Of a stretch of 48,192 nucleotides of DNA, positions 32,604 through 47,330 are shown piece after piece. A program made the translations under genes and the position numbers. Source of the stretch: Ectocarpus siliculosus (taxonomy: Eukaryota > Sar > Phaeophyceae > Ectocarpales > Ectocarpaceae); the NCBI GenBank assembly GCA_000310025.1, contig FN649744.1:1600830-1649021 (forward strand). The letters run 5' to 3'. Each line of letters starts with the position of its first letter. Position 1 is the first letter of the stretch. The notes below the pieces were generated by a model. The model ran no database searches. It had not been told where the DNA came from and worked only from the letters and a program-made list of their open reading frames with translations.

Positions 32604-35311
32604 CCACGACCGCTAGCCGGTAGTGGGTGATAGAGATGTAGGTCGCGAAAATCTCATGTACCAATCGTGGTCCTCTTCAGAGTGAACCAAGCGTAAGAAG
32701 AAGCAAAGCACCTCGGTGGCTGAAGAGTGCTGCGATGTGATCGGTACTCATGTAGATGTCGGATGGCTTGGGGATTTTCGGAGATTGCACTTGTTGTTGT
32801 ACATAGTGGGGTCTTGAAGGGTGTTTTCGAGCGTGTAATTCTCTTGTTTTGGTTTTTCTGTAGTGGCCTGGCAATGATAGCGAACAAATTGGATTGTGGA
32901 CTTTTTCTTGGGGGGGGACTCCGCTGTTCGTTCTTGATGAATGGAAAGACGCCAGTCTTACCTAGCCAACATGACACACATCCGCGGGGTCCCCGACGCG
33001 GGCTTGCGTACTGTGTTTCTTCGTCTGATGCGGGTGTGTGCTCTGTTAGCACTCGAACGGTCTCAGTCACGACCCAAGAAGTGGAGGTACCCTTGCCTGC
33101 CTTTCTCTTGTTTTTCACCACAATCAGTCTTCACCTCTCGACCCAACCCACACACAAATCGAACGGAGGGCAGCAAGACAGCAATACGCGACCACCAGGG
33201 ACGGGGCCCTGCAGTCTCTATCTCACCCATACCCAAACAGGACAGAGGCCCCGCAGAACATATCTAGATCGAGTACACCAAACACCCCCAGCTCTCGGTG
33301 GAGATATGATCTCAGAAACTCCCCACATTAGAAATTGCCTGGTAAAACGGCATTGTCATCCTTCCAAGTAGTCCTTCAACACGAGTCAACATATCTTCGG
33401 TTTAAGCTTTACCTATCGTGAATACCCAAGAAGACCTCAATTAATGCACCCTCTCGAGAAGGTGTCCTGGTAGTACTCATTGTACCAACGATGGCATCTC
33501 TCTCGACCATGCTTGAACGAATACACATCATTCTCTCGAGTCGCTGAAACACAAAATATCCTCATGCATAGAAACTACCAAGAACACCGTCATTCGAAAC
33601 AGCGTATCATCAAAACGTCATTACGAACTCCATCCAGTTCTGAATCCGAACGAACCAAAACTCATCGATAGTCTCCTAGAACACAAATCTTTCCACCGAT
33701 AACATTGACCAAATCCCACAAAGTTTCGGAAACACGGACGCTTCAAACATGCCCTATCAGAATATGCCCATTTCCTTCCTCCGAAAAACAAATCCAACCC
33801 AACCATATCCAAGATCACCAGAACAATGCTACGGCAATACCTTCGGGAGTATCCCAACGAAGAAGGGGAAACTATAGTGGGACAAACCTCACACAACACT
33901 TTACTAGTAGTGCCGTCGTAACAGCCCCCCCGGCGCAACATTCTCTTCCACTCATACCCCGAAAGGTGGAAACTGGCGCCCAGAATAACGCACACTGAAA
34001 GTATCCTTCCCCAGTGAACCACGATACGATTTACCTTCACCATAGGACCAAGTACGGGGTACGTACATACTGCATGAATGCGCCCACTTTTTTTACCTAT
34101 TCTGCGCTCTTCTTACCGTCCAACAACAACCAGGGCTGAATCGCCCTACCTATTGGCTTGTCGTAGCCAAGCGTGATTATTTTGCCTTTGCCATCCGAAC
34201 TTGTGTCAACCTCGCCCAGGTTCTCCCTCTATCGTACGATCTTGCTCCTCAAGCTGAATAAAACTCCAACCCTAGGTGGCACGAAATGCATCCTCCACGA
34301 CGCCTACTTCTCTTCATTTTCCAATCGCGAGAAGGGTTGAGCAGTACCTTCCCTGGAGTGCACTAAAGACAAGCACTTCCAAAATGCGGAAAGAAAACCC
34401 TTCCCTAAGCCCTCCCCATAGTCAAATCACCCTCGCCCCAAAACTAGTCTGCAACACGTATGCATCCCTTCATATATCTCAAACAACCCCCCCCCCCCTC
34501 TTTGTCCTGGCGTTGTAGGGGCGCAAGGTCAATGGTTCAACGACTACTACGGCATGCGTTTACCCCCACCCCCCCCTCCTCTGTCGGCCTTGATCGCGCG
34601 AACACGTCAGACTACTCTTGGTTGTGGGTTCTTCCCCAGCCCTCTCTCGCCCTGGCACTGCCTTTGACGCCCCGACGAGTTGTGAAACTGACATCGAAAT
34701 ACGTGGAGTCCACCCTTCCTTGCGAGTTTCTTCCTTGTGAGTTTGTACTTCTAAGGCGGGACGTCCCTCGTCCCGTCCCACTTGAAACTACTGTAGTGTA
34801 ACTCACGACCCTCCCCTCCCCAATAAAAAATCTTCCAACTTTGACGATTACTTTGCTAGGCTACCCTGTCGAGCTATCTAGCTACCAGGGAAGCCCGAGA
34901 GATAGTCACGACATTTCAATAGTTAAACCTCCTACTGTAGTACGCGTACAATCCGACGGCAAGAAACGAAAAGGGATTAGACTACTTGATTTGGCTGATC
35001 CGAAATCCAACGGTGATGATCTCTCGCACAAAGCACGCTTTGTTGTGCTTAGTCGATGGATTATAGTATCAGAGCAGGCGTGAGGCCAACGGGTAGTTCG
35101 TCAGGTCGCTTGGCCCCGGTGCCTCCCGCAGAACGAACGGGCGAACAACGCATGTTGAATCAGCAAGAAAAGGCCGAGCAGAGAGAAGGGCGGGTCATCA
35201 CTGCCCTATCGGTCACAGACTGACAGGTACAGGGCAGTGGTGAACTGTCGTTCCTCTCTGCTCGGCTTTCGCGGCTGCCAATCCTTGTCGCCATGCGTGT
35301 CGCGCGTTGGT
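32604..35311. other. Convergent spacer between TSR3 and the SYNW-family gene
   Basis: Presumed 3' UTRs and intergenic DNA. Frames of 214 (+, 32727-33371) and 140 (-, 33621-34043) codons show no domain. A weak, degenerate fourth copy of the C-tract repeat may lie at 34525-34577 (GGTCAATGGTT...GGCATGCG followed by C-runs). Nothing else can be supported. Confidence 0.5.
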
Positions 35312-38300
35312 TCAGAAGGGAGAAACGGCCCCATCCGCGGCAGTGGCAAGCCTGATGCGGATGCACCTGCTGTCGCGGCCGGGCGAGTACTCGACGACCA
35401 CGGCAGCGGCGGCGGCGACACGGGGGTTTGATTCGCCGTGTGTTCCCGTCCCGCCACGACCACCGCCGGCAGCGGACGGCGTAGCAGGCGCAGCCGGGCG
35501 CGCGGGTGTAGTAGAGGCGGCACCGATTATGCGGTGCGCCGCCTTGGTGATACCGCGCAGGGTGTTCGCCAGGAACACCATGGACGCCGAGCCGGACTCT
35601 TCCGCGCGAGCCTTGACCTGGTGCACGGACAGTCGTACACAACAATAGCAGAACATATTTAGATGCGACGGCTCGTACATACTTGTACACGATGACGTGG
35701 TTGTCTGCACGCTATGGTGGGTCAGCTCTTGCAAAAAGTTTCGTTCTGTTTGCTCGGTCGTCAATAATGGTATGCTTTTCCGGGAGAAGATCATCGTTGA
35801 TCCTCAAGCACAGTGGTCACCGTTGATCCCCAAGCACGGTGTCAATGCTTGAAATAAATGCTCTAAGAACACAATAGTCTCCTAGTGGAGGTTATCGATT
35901 CGCGCCGTTCCCCCTTGTTGTCGGGCACATCTGCTCACAAGTCACTGCAAAACATAACACCGGTCCTGATGCGTTCACCATGGCGCAAAAACAGGCTTGG
36001 CATTTACGGGTGGAATATCGCAAAGGAAAGGGAACGGGCCAAGTGGGAGAGGGCATCGACGCCACACCACGCCGGACGCGACAACTCTATCTCGAATCCA
36101 AATACGAAACAACCGAAACGGCGTCACATTGAAGGGCGTTCGGTGCTTGCTTTCTCAACAAGAAATGTTGGCACGGCGGCATGCTTATAGACCAAGAAAA
36201 AAAAAAACGTTACTACACCTGAGGCGCGTCATGTGTGTTCTCGTTGAAGGCATTTTTCGTAGGGTTGTCCCATACCTCGCCGATGGAATGGTGCTTCGTG
36301 TCCCCGGCACCAAAGGTCCCGCGGTTGTGCAGGCCGAGGACCAGCGCGTGAGCGCCGCCCAGGGTCAGCTGCCAGTATATGTCCTTCCAGCTGATCTCAT
36401 TGGCGTACCTTCGGGGCGGCATGCATGGGGTTGAAAGGGTGAGTACGCGCGGTGAGAGAAAAACTTCGGTGGGGGGGAGCGTACTCTTATGTTTTGCATG
36501 CCTTGGCGGTTAGGTCATTGACCACGCGTCCTCGAGAGGACGGAGCATCGTTCCCACAGGACCGATCACCGATGGCCAATCGTTCCTTCCTTATAAGCGG
36601 ATCAAAAATGTTTTCCCCCGTCTATTTTTTCCGATCGATGCCACTTCCCGTCTTTTCAACCCTCTGGTATTCTCAAAACACAAATGATGACCAGCCTTGT
36701 TTCTGCAATAGCGGTGTTGGTTGCTGAAATAGCCCAGGTTTTCTGCCCCAACGAGCCTCGGTCAAGCCGTGCAGCCTGTGCTTCCCAGGCATACAGATTT
36801 GTCCCCAGAAACCACGTTTCATGTCGTTGTTTAGAAGCACGAAGAAGACGACGCATCATACCTTGAGTTTTTGGTCTTGAGCTCCAACACCTTGGCGTCA
36901 TGTCCGAGAAGCTGCCCCCTCTTTTCGCACGTCAGGCCAGAGGCCGGCTTCGACTTGAACGGCAGCGTGCATGCCCGCGAGGGGAGGGGAGAGGGGAGGC
37001 GAACAAACAAGGAAAACAGGAAATTACTTATGTTGTGGTGCGCGTGGTTGTGTTATTTAGCGGCGAGGCTACGCTTGTCTGTAGGCCTTTTTTAAGTGCT
37101 TCGACGGAGAAAGTTAAAACACAATCGCCGCTGCGATTCGAGGCCGAAGGAGAACTGGCGCCGATATTGTGTAAATGGCAAAAATACGCTGCTTGCTTCT
37201 ATGGGATTGACTCCCCCCCCAATGTGTGGTACTCGAATCGAAACAATATATGAGACCTGTTAAGTAAGCCAGGACGCTCCCTGTTCGTCTCAATCTTGTT
37301 TTTCATTTTCTTTTGTAAGACAACAGCAAACAATCACGAATAAATCCGTCGGCCCACCTCACTCTTGCCTTCTCCTCCCGGCGAGGAAGAAGAGAGCCCC
37401 AGGCCACCGAGCTGTTCAACCAGCAGGTCTTCCGTACTCTTGGCGGCAGCCTTGGCTGAGGTACTTGCACCACCACCACCACCACCACCACCGGAAGATG
37501 AGGCGCGTCCCTTCCCCGCAGGAACAAGCCTGGTGGAACCAGTCCCGTCGCAGGCGTCCACCTCAGAGCGCACGAGCAGCGCCATTCCATCCATGTTCAT
37601 CTGGGGAGGGCTACACACGCAACGGGGAAGGGCGCGTTCGATGAAAAATCTGCGTACAAACGAGGACAACTCTACAGCAGTCAGGAACGTGCGCAAATCT
37701 TCGGTCGCGTGTTGCTCAGCTTTCATCAGAGAAACGGACTAAACAGAACACTTGCGTGCAAGGAAGGTGGGGGAACAAGCTTGACCCCAACTTCACCAGC
37801 GAGAGGGATATCAGAAGAGGGAAAAAAATACCGCTGTGAAGACAAAGACTTCATTACCTCCCCTCTGAGCAATATCTCGAACGAGAAGTTGTCTGTGATG
37901 CTCTAGATGTACAATCGATCTACGATTAGAGGGGACAAGCGATACGTAATGTTCTGACAACACTCAATTCAACTAGCCTAATTTTTCTCCATCGTGTTTT
38001 ATGTGCGTCGGTGCCGTATGTAGTCATCCAGAATATTTCGACATCATGGTGCAAACGTTGCGGAAGGCTTGCTCTACGAACGATGGGCAGGTACGTAGGT
38101 ACAGTAGTTCTCGACCTTCGTGACGACGCGAAACGTCCCGGCGTCCCAGGGAGCATGCGGATCCTTCTCGGTGAGCTTTTTCTCGAAGTTGTGGCCGTAC
38201 CCGTTAATGTTGTGATGGCCTACCGTCGCCCGGGTGAAGACCAGGGTCGGGTCGCCGTGTCCGTTGCTGTCGCCAATGGAGTGGATTATGAACTTGAAGT

Positions 38301-39120
38301 CCTGATTGCCAAATTCGTTGGCCGTGGTGCTATGGAATTATACGACAAGTTGCCGAGCGGCAAGAAGCGGGGGGAGCGCCAACTTTTTCCAAAATTATTG
38401 CTCATCAGGAGCCTTTCAACGTGCATGAAAAAAAATAAAATGCGCACTTGCTTGCGCGGAGTGCCCGCTGACTCCGATGCCCCAGTAAATTGTGCTTTCT
38501 ATCCCCAAAGCTTGTACAAGGGGCCAAGAGCATAGCAGTGGATAAAATACAAACGAACCCCGAGTAGTAGCAGATCAAGCGAGCCACGACACGCACATGA
38601 CAGAACTGTTAACATCAAAAAAAAAATCCGCACCCCCCCCACCCGCTAGCTAACCTCTTGACGTACAGAAAAGGAACGCTACCGGGGTTGCGCGGTATGC
38701 GCCGCGTGGTTGACCCAACACAACTCACGTGTCCCCGGGGCTGCGGCAGAACCTGAGCAGGCTCCTCAGGTTGTGGCGATCCGTCACGATGTCGACCGTG
38801 CTGATGTCGAAATCGGGGGAGCAGATGTCGAGGGAGCGAAACAGCGGCTCGGCACTGCTGAATGGTTTCATCCGCGCCCGGTTTTCGTCGACAAATGAAC
38901 CTCCGCCGTCCTTCCCCAAGACGAACCCGTGACGGCTCATGCGGCTGACATAATTACGCGGCGCGCCAGGGACGATGATGCGAGGGTGCCCCTCTCTCGA
39001 CCTCGTGCTCCAATTGTAGGAGGCTACCACCTCGGTGCCCGTGGGGAGCACGTTGCGGTGGCCAGTCTGCAGATAGATACGATCATACGAAGATCTGAGG
39101 TTGGATGGCACCACACACAT
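35312..39120 (-). CDS. SYNW/DIVTDR-family protein (labelled 'GGPP synthetase' in fungi), function unknown
   Basis: Exons in transcript order: 39120-38729 (or from an acceptor at 39066), 38329-38095, 37600-37358, 36953-36862, 36408-36276, 35617-35312. Phases 2,0,0,2,0 all join correctly, giving about 466 residues. Landmarks: VVASYNWSTRS, HPRIIVPGAP, FVDENRARMKPF, FDISTVDIVTDRHNLRSLL, LVFTRA, NGYGHNFEKKLTEKD, MNMDGMALLVRSEVDACD, KVLELKTKNSRYANEISWKD, IYWQLTLGGAHALVLGLHNR, then VVVEYSPG near the end. These match, in order, the conserved blocks I recall from fungal proteins named geranylgeranyl pyrophosphate synthetase. None of the prenyl-synthase aspartate motifs (DDxxD) is visible in the joined protein, so that name is not supported. 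A poly-G stretch sits in exon 3. The start is uncertain: the ATG at 39120 is in frame, but CTGCAG at 39067 is a good acceptor. Confidence 0.78.
36470..36662 (-). repeat. Dispersed C-tract repeat, copy 2 (intron 4 of the SYNW-family gene)
   Basis: In gene sense it reads GGAAAACATTTTTGATCC, GGAAGGAACGA, GGTGATCGGTCCTGTGGGAA, CTCCGTCCTC, GGTCAATGACCTAACC, AAGGCATGC, GAGTACGCTCCCCCCC. It is collinear with copy 3 over the whole length. The C-run lies about 60 nt upstream of the acceptor at 36409-36410. Confidence 0.82.
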
Positions 39121-39783
39121 TTTGCTGTGTTACAAACATTGCTGACTTGTTGTAAGTGGTATATTATGTTCTAATACTGTACATAGGTGTAAGATTTGTC
39201 TGTTGGCGATAGAGCTGGTGGTGCAGACTGAAAAAATTGTTGTTGATATATCGAGTACGACATCTGTCTGCCTCGTGCGCATAGACTACATACAGCAGTG
39301 CTCTACGAACGACCAGGTAGACCAGGTACAACACTTCATGCTACATCTTCTGGTCAAGGCGGGCTGCGGGTTGGGGAGGAGAGGGACGACACACATATTG
39401 ATCATACAATGAAGAGCAGACGGACCGACGGTGGTGCCAGCCTGGTCGATTGACTGGATTCGAAGTGTTTTCCGTTTCGTAAAACAGCTTGTTGTTTGGT
39501 TGGTTGGCACGGCTATAGACTAACTATACTGTGGTGTTCATGTGACCTGGTGATGTGCATGATCCGCTCAAGGCACGTAGCACAATTTACGGCAGTGATC
39601 CGTACGTCTTGCACGAGTTCAAGGTGATGCCGACACTCTCAACAAAATAAAGCTGGCTGTGATCTGTAAATCTGTGGTACGAGGATCTAACTGCCTGCTC
39701 ACGTATGCATGCTCTACGTCGAGTGTGCAGACTATATGCCTGCTCCCTGTTTACACACACACACCTGAACATCACGAGCGCGA

Positions 39784-40014
39784 ATGAGTTCTTCAGTCAT
39801 GGGCGATATCGGGGGCATTTACTGGCGAGAACCGGCAAATATTGCTGTGTGGCCGACGGGGGGGGGGGAAGCGCTCTCTTGTATGTATGTGTGTCACGGC
39901 GCGATCTTCCTCTCTGCGGACCACCCGACAAACATGATGCTGCGGTACCCCTCTTTCGGCGATAAGATGGGCTATTGGACTGGATGGACCAACCACGCGT
40001 CGACGGCAGACTAG
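39784..40014 (+). CDS. Short hypothetical ORF, Trp/Gly-rich
   Basis: A 76-codon frame (MSSSVMGDIGGIYWREPANI, then HGAIFLSADHP and GDKMGYWTGWTNHAS) whose composition (four W, mixed polar residues) is more protein-like than its surroundings. A TTCTTCAG acceptor-like site precedes MGDIGG at 39799, so it could be an internal or last exon. A run of 10 G in the middle encodes GGG. No family recognised and no neighbouring exon found. Confidence 0.25.
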   Translation: MSSSVMGDIGGIYWREPANIAVWPTGGGEALSCMYVCHGAIFLSADHPTNMMLRYPSFGDKMGYWTGWTNHASTAD

Positions 40015-43107
<3,093 letters not shown>

Positions 43108-46100
43108 TCACTTCCCGAAAAGCAGCCGTCCGAGAACCAGCGCCGTGACGGGGACGCTGATGTTGTCGTCCCCTACCAACCGTGGCGGAAACAGCTCCAC
43201 CGCCGCGCTGGCGAACGATATCGCCGCCGCTCTCGCCGCCGCCTCCGTCGGCGTAACCTAGAGGTGAAGGTTGTAGGGGTGAGGGGGGGGGGGGGGGAGG
43301 CGGCGGGGGAGCATACTCATGTTTTGCATGCCTGAGCTGTTGGGTCATCGACCACGCGTCCTTGAGGGGGGCGTACTCATGTTTTGGCATGCCTTAACGG
43401 TAAGTTCATTGACCACGCGTCCTCGAGAGGACGGAGGATTGTTCCCACAGGACCGATCACCGACGGCCCGTCGTTCCTTCCGACTTTGCCTCAGACTAAG
43501 ACGTGGCTCAAAAATATTTTCCCTAGCCTGTCTCGATATCACTTCACCGCCGTTTCACCCCAACGCCCCAGTACAGGTAACGTATTTTCCTGCCTAGGGG
43601 GAGGCGGGGGGCAAACTCGCACAGAACACAACACCAATGAACATCGGATTGAGACCATGTGCACGCGGGTCCTTGAGAGAGAAATGCGCCCGCTGTCTGT
43701 CCTGTTGCTGCTCTACACCTGTCGGTAACAAAGTGCACGCTGGGAATCCCCCACCGCTACTCGAAATCCGTTGCTGTTTTCTGTTTCAAACGGGGGAAAA
43801 AACGAACCTTGATGTTTCACGAAAACGGAGTCGTCCATCGATTCTCGATTCGGGCAACAACAACACACGAAAACATCGAAACAGATGGATGCAAGGAACC
43901 AAACATCAACCGACTGGCCACAAGTGTAACACAAAGTTATGTAGAAAAAACAAAGATAGACCAAAGTAATGAAGCAACGTTAACCCTTTTGAGTCTTCAG
44001 GCGTTCTCACTGATCATTGATTGATCATTTGCAAATGCTGGTGTAGTGGCAAGTCGTGGAGTTGCCGCCCTGCAGCCCTTCGCGCCGTGTATTGGCAAGT
44101 CCATAGGTAGGTGTGTCTAGATTATTAGCACCCGCACTAACCGGCTGACCAATGAAGAGACTTCAGTGACAGCGGGTAATATCAAGGTCTCGGGAATGGG
44201 AATGGGGCCAATCAAAATGCCAAATCATGAATCTCACAACGTATGCACATGTCAATGAACGCGTGTGTGCATACAGTACTACATACATACATATGTGTTC
44301 TTTCGCAGCACCACACATACACTCTCCCGAACGTAGGAAGCCACTGCTGCAAAGAGCAGAGGACAGCAAAAGGGAGGGGTATTGCAGTCCCTGCCGAAGC
44401 CCAGATATCGAGGATATCGTGTGGTTCCCAACAATTTGAAAATCGTTCCCAAGATCCAGCAGTCATTGTGTCAACAGCTACAACAACGAACGCTACAACA
44501 ACACTACTACTACTGCTGTAGACGAGTAAAACATATCAGCAACACATCCACACTCGTAGCGCCACACATACCACCCTCGCCCGAACCTAGGAAACCACGA
44601 GGTACAGGTGTGTGCTGGTGGATGTGCTTGTTGTTTGAAAAACACAGGAGCTCTAGAGAGTTGGCAGGGCACATTTCGGGGGGGGACAGAGAACAGAGAA
44701 GTACAGAAGTACAAATACCAGCTATGGGTCTTCACTGATCATTTTGCCCTCTCTGGACTGATCATTTACAATATACCGAAAATAGACTAGTTGAGGCAGC
44801 TAGACGACTGATCATTTCAAAGGCTACACAGCTAACCTGCCCTACTGACCGCAGCGCGACCACCCACCAACCCTTGTACGACCCTGTCTGTGGCCACCAC
44901 CCTGTCGCCGGCTTCTCTCATGGCCTACAGGTGGAGATAGCTGTTGCGTGTGCAGAAGTACACTGGTCTCTTTCTCTGCACTTCTCTCTCTCCCGCTCGC
45001 TCTCGCTCTCATTTTTTTTTTTGGCGCAAAAAAAAAAATCTGACAGTCCAGCCTAGACCCAAAGGGGTTAAAGTGCTCACCGACAAACAGCCCGAGCAAA
45101 AACACAACCAAGTCATGAAACAACAACAAAGGAAAACACTCACCGACAACAGCCCGAAGTGGTGGAACCACTGTATCATGGCCACGGACGCAAGGAACGA
45201 TCCCGAGACGAAAGCGGCCGAGCCCTCCATGCTCTTCTCGCCCCCCTTTCGCCACTTGTGCTTCCCGAACTGCCGCCCAACCAAGTCCGCCATCCCATCG
45301 CCGACCGCCATCTTGAACAATACGCATCAAACACCGAGCGTGTGAGTAGGGAGGGCACTCAGCTGAAAATCGTGCTTGCGGGGACAGATTGGGGTTACCT
45401 GTCGGCAATGTGTCTATGCGGTACCCGAATCCCGTAAGCCCGTCGTGTTACCGTTGGACATGGCAGCGTCTCACAAAACAGGGGGTCGTCATCCGGACTT
45501 CTCGGTAAGACGGCCGCGAGGCTGCTCCGTGGAGCAAAGGTCAAAACGCGGCGGCCTCTCTCATCTTCAGGAAGCAGCACCATATGCGTATATACTTCCG
45601 CTGGCGCATATGTACCTGCATCATCGCGATAAGCCCAACCACGGAAGTCCGCCACTCTACGACAGTGATGAGCACGATGGCCAGAGAGTACTTGAGCGGC
45701 CCATCCAGCGTCTCGGACGCCCTGCCCGTCCAAGCAGCGATAGGGTCGAGGTCAAACGCGCCATCGGCGACGGGTTCATGCCGAAACCCCCAGCCAACGC
45801 CGCCGTGGCAACCGTGGGTCACCCAAGAACCACTCCGTCCGCCCAACGTGGCACACACCGGAACAAGTGTAACACCAATGAAAAGAAGCAGGTTCGACTT
45901 ACAGTGGTTGGTGGTCAGGAATCCCGATTTTGGTCGGCCAGCGACAACTCTTGGTTGCGGCCACTAAATGTATACAAACAACAATACCCCCTTGACCCTG
46001 CGACATGGCGGACCAATACCACTGCAGTACAAGCATATGCGGAAGGGAAAAAGTGTTTTGAAGTCAGCCAGCAGTACATCGGTGACTCACTTTCCAGAGC

Positions 46101-47330
46101 GCGATATCGCCTTGACGAGCTCGTTGCTGCTGGAGTCATTGTTTTCAGGGTCCCCAGAGAGTCCCGCCGCTGCCAGCCGAACCGCCTGCAACATCGGCAC
46201 CTAAGAGAGAAAGAGAGAGAGAACAAACCGCATGACAAAAACATGACGCCCACAAACGAACTAAGCTGAAGGGTTGCTAAACATCAGCACGTGCGAATAT
46301 CCACGTATGATGTGTGCCGCCTTCTTGCACTACCACTTCAAACGAAAGGGTGAAGAACCATGCACATCACGTGTCAACTGCTTGCTCTCCTCACCGCGGC
46401 AGCGAACAGCCTCGCGCAGGGGCGGTTCGTGAAGAAAGGCCACAAGATCATGAACAACGGGGCTGCCGTCGTGTGCACCACCTTACGAGACACCTGTCTT
46501 AGAGAAAGCCGAAGCAATCGGGACGATAACAGAGTAGTGAGGCGCCTCTCGTGTGAGAGAGAGAAGGGCGCCAGACAAGGACAGGTTTGATTCACCAACA
46601 GATGAAAACTATTACGTTAACCTGGTATGCGACAAGCCCCTTCTCTTGAACGTCAAGCTCAGAAAAGAACGTCGATTTACCACCAATGGTGGTGGTCAAA
46701 TCGGCTCTTTGCCTCAAAAGCGCAAAACCACAATGCAGAGAATCGGAGTCTACAAGTCCCCAGCTACATACTCGAGGATTTACCACCAATGGTGGTGGTC
46801 AATCGAGTTTTTGCCTTCAAAGCGCAAGCACACAAAATCAGAGTCTCAAGTCTCCAGCTACGTTGCCTTTATCGCGCCAAACCCCACCTCAAGCCTAGAC
46901 CTGAACCAGTACCGTGTGCAACACGGGCGTCGGCCGTTGCCCACAAGTTTTCACCATTGCATTTCACTGGTGTGCCACTACAGTGCCTCACAACTACATA
47001 CCAATCCAATCCAACCCAACCCAACCCAACCCAACCGGTACCATCTCAAATCACCTCAACTATCGCATCCACCCCATAACCACATCCTGCCACACCGTTT
47101 CACACTACTACAACCCCGTACACCAGCATACCAAACCGGACCACAACCATCACACGTGATGCACGTGCACGGCAAACCAAAAAGCCCACACCTGCGGCTT
47201 CATCTTGTCTCGTCGCGCGAGGCCAGTCCAAAGCTTGACCCACACGATGCTGGCCGCCCCAACCACCGTAGAAACGCCTGCATCCCAAGCCAGGGGAGAG
47301 ATTCCAGGGGGCGGCAGCGCGCAGACGCAC
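43108..47330 (-). CDS. Phytol/polyprenol kinase family membrane protein, VTE5-like (5' partial)
   Basis: Exons in transcript order: 47330-47192, 46493-46395, 46200-46091, 45721-45616, 45311-45144, 43257-43108. Phases agree at every join; the protein so far is 256 residues. Order of motifs: DKMKPQVSRKVVHTTAAPLF, WPFFTNRPCARLFAAAVPML, ELVKAISRSGKASETLDGPL, KYSLAIVLITVVEWRTSVVG, AVGDGMADLVGRQFGKHKW, EKSMEGSAAFVSGSFLAS, GDDNISVPVTALVLGRLLFG. RKxVH, the GPLxY helix, GDGxADxxGRxxG, KSxEGS and the DDNxSVP end are hallmarks of VTE5/FOLK-type kinases, which phosphorylate phytol or farnesol from chlorophyll or prenyl turnover using CTP or ATP. Several hydrophobic helices fit an integral membrane enzyme, plausibly plastid or ER. 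The upstream exon (entering in phase 2) with any targeting peptide is not placed. Substrate cannot be told from sequence. Confidence 0.88.
43283..43563 (-). repeat. Dispersed C-tract repeat, copy 3, with a partial internal duplication
   Basis: In gene sense the full unit (GGAAAATATTTTTGAGCC... GGAAGGAACGACGGGCC... GGTGATCGGTCCTGTGGGAA... CGTCCTCTCGAGGACGCG... GGCATGCCAAAACATGAGTA) is followed by a second copy of its last 60 bp (GGACGCGTGGTCGATGACCC... GGCATGCAAAACATGAGTAT) and then a 15-C run. The C-run lies 23 nt upstream of the acceptor of the last VTE5-like exon. Confidence 0.85.
46674..46866. repeat. Two-copy tandem repeat, period 103 bp
   Basis: GATTTACCACCAATGGTGGT starts both units (46674 and 46777), with shared AAAGCGCAA, AATC(G/A)GAGTCT and CCCCAGCTAC-like blocks. 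The head contains the palindrome ACCACCAATGGTGGT. It lies in a VTE5-like intron. Confidence 0.82.

Noticed and set aside
32727-33371. 214-codon plus-strand frame
   Set aside because: No domain, many C/F/W residues typical of T/G-rich non-coding DNA, no splice context.
33300-34100. Possible retrotransposon fragment
   Set aside because: Some minus-strand peptide pieces look vaguely like copia polymerase, but no motif could be confirmed and the frames are short.
45376-46269. 297-codon plus-strand open frame
   Set aside because: Antisense to VTE5-like exons 3 and 4; no domain, and the minus strand gives in-frame spliced family motifs.
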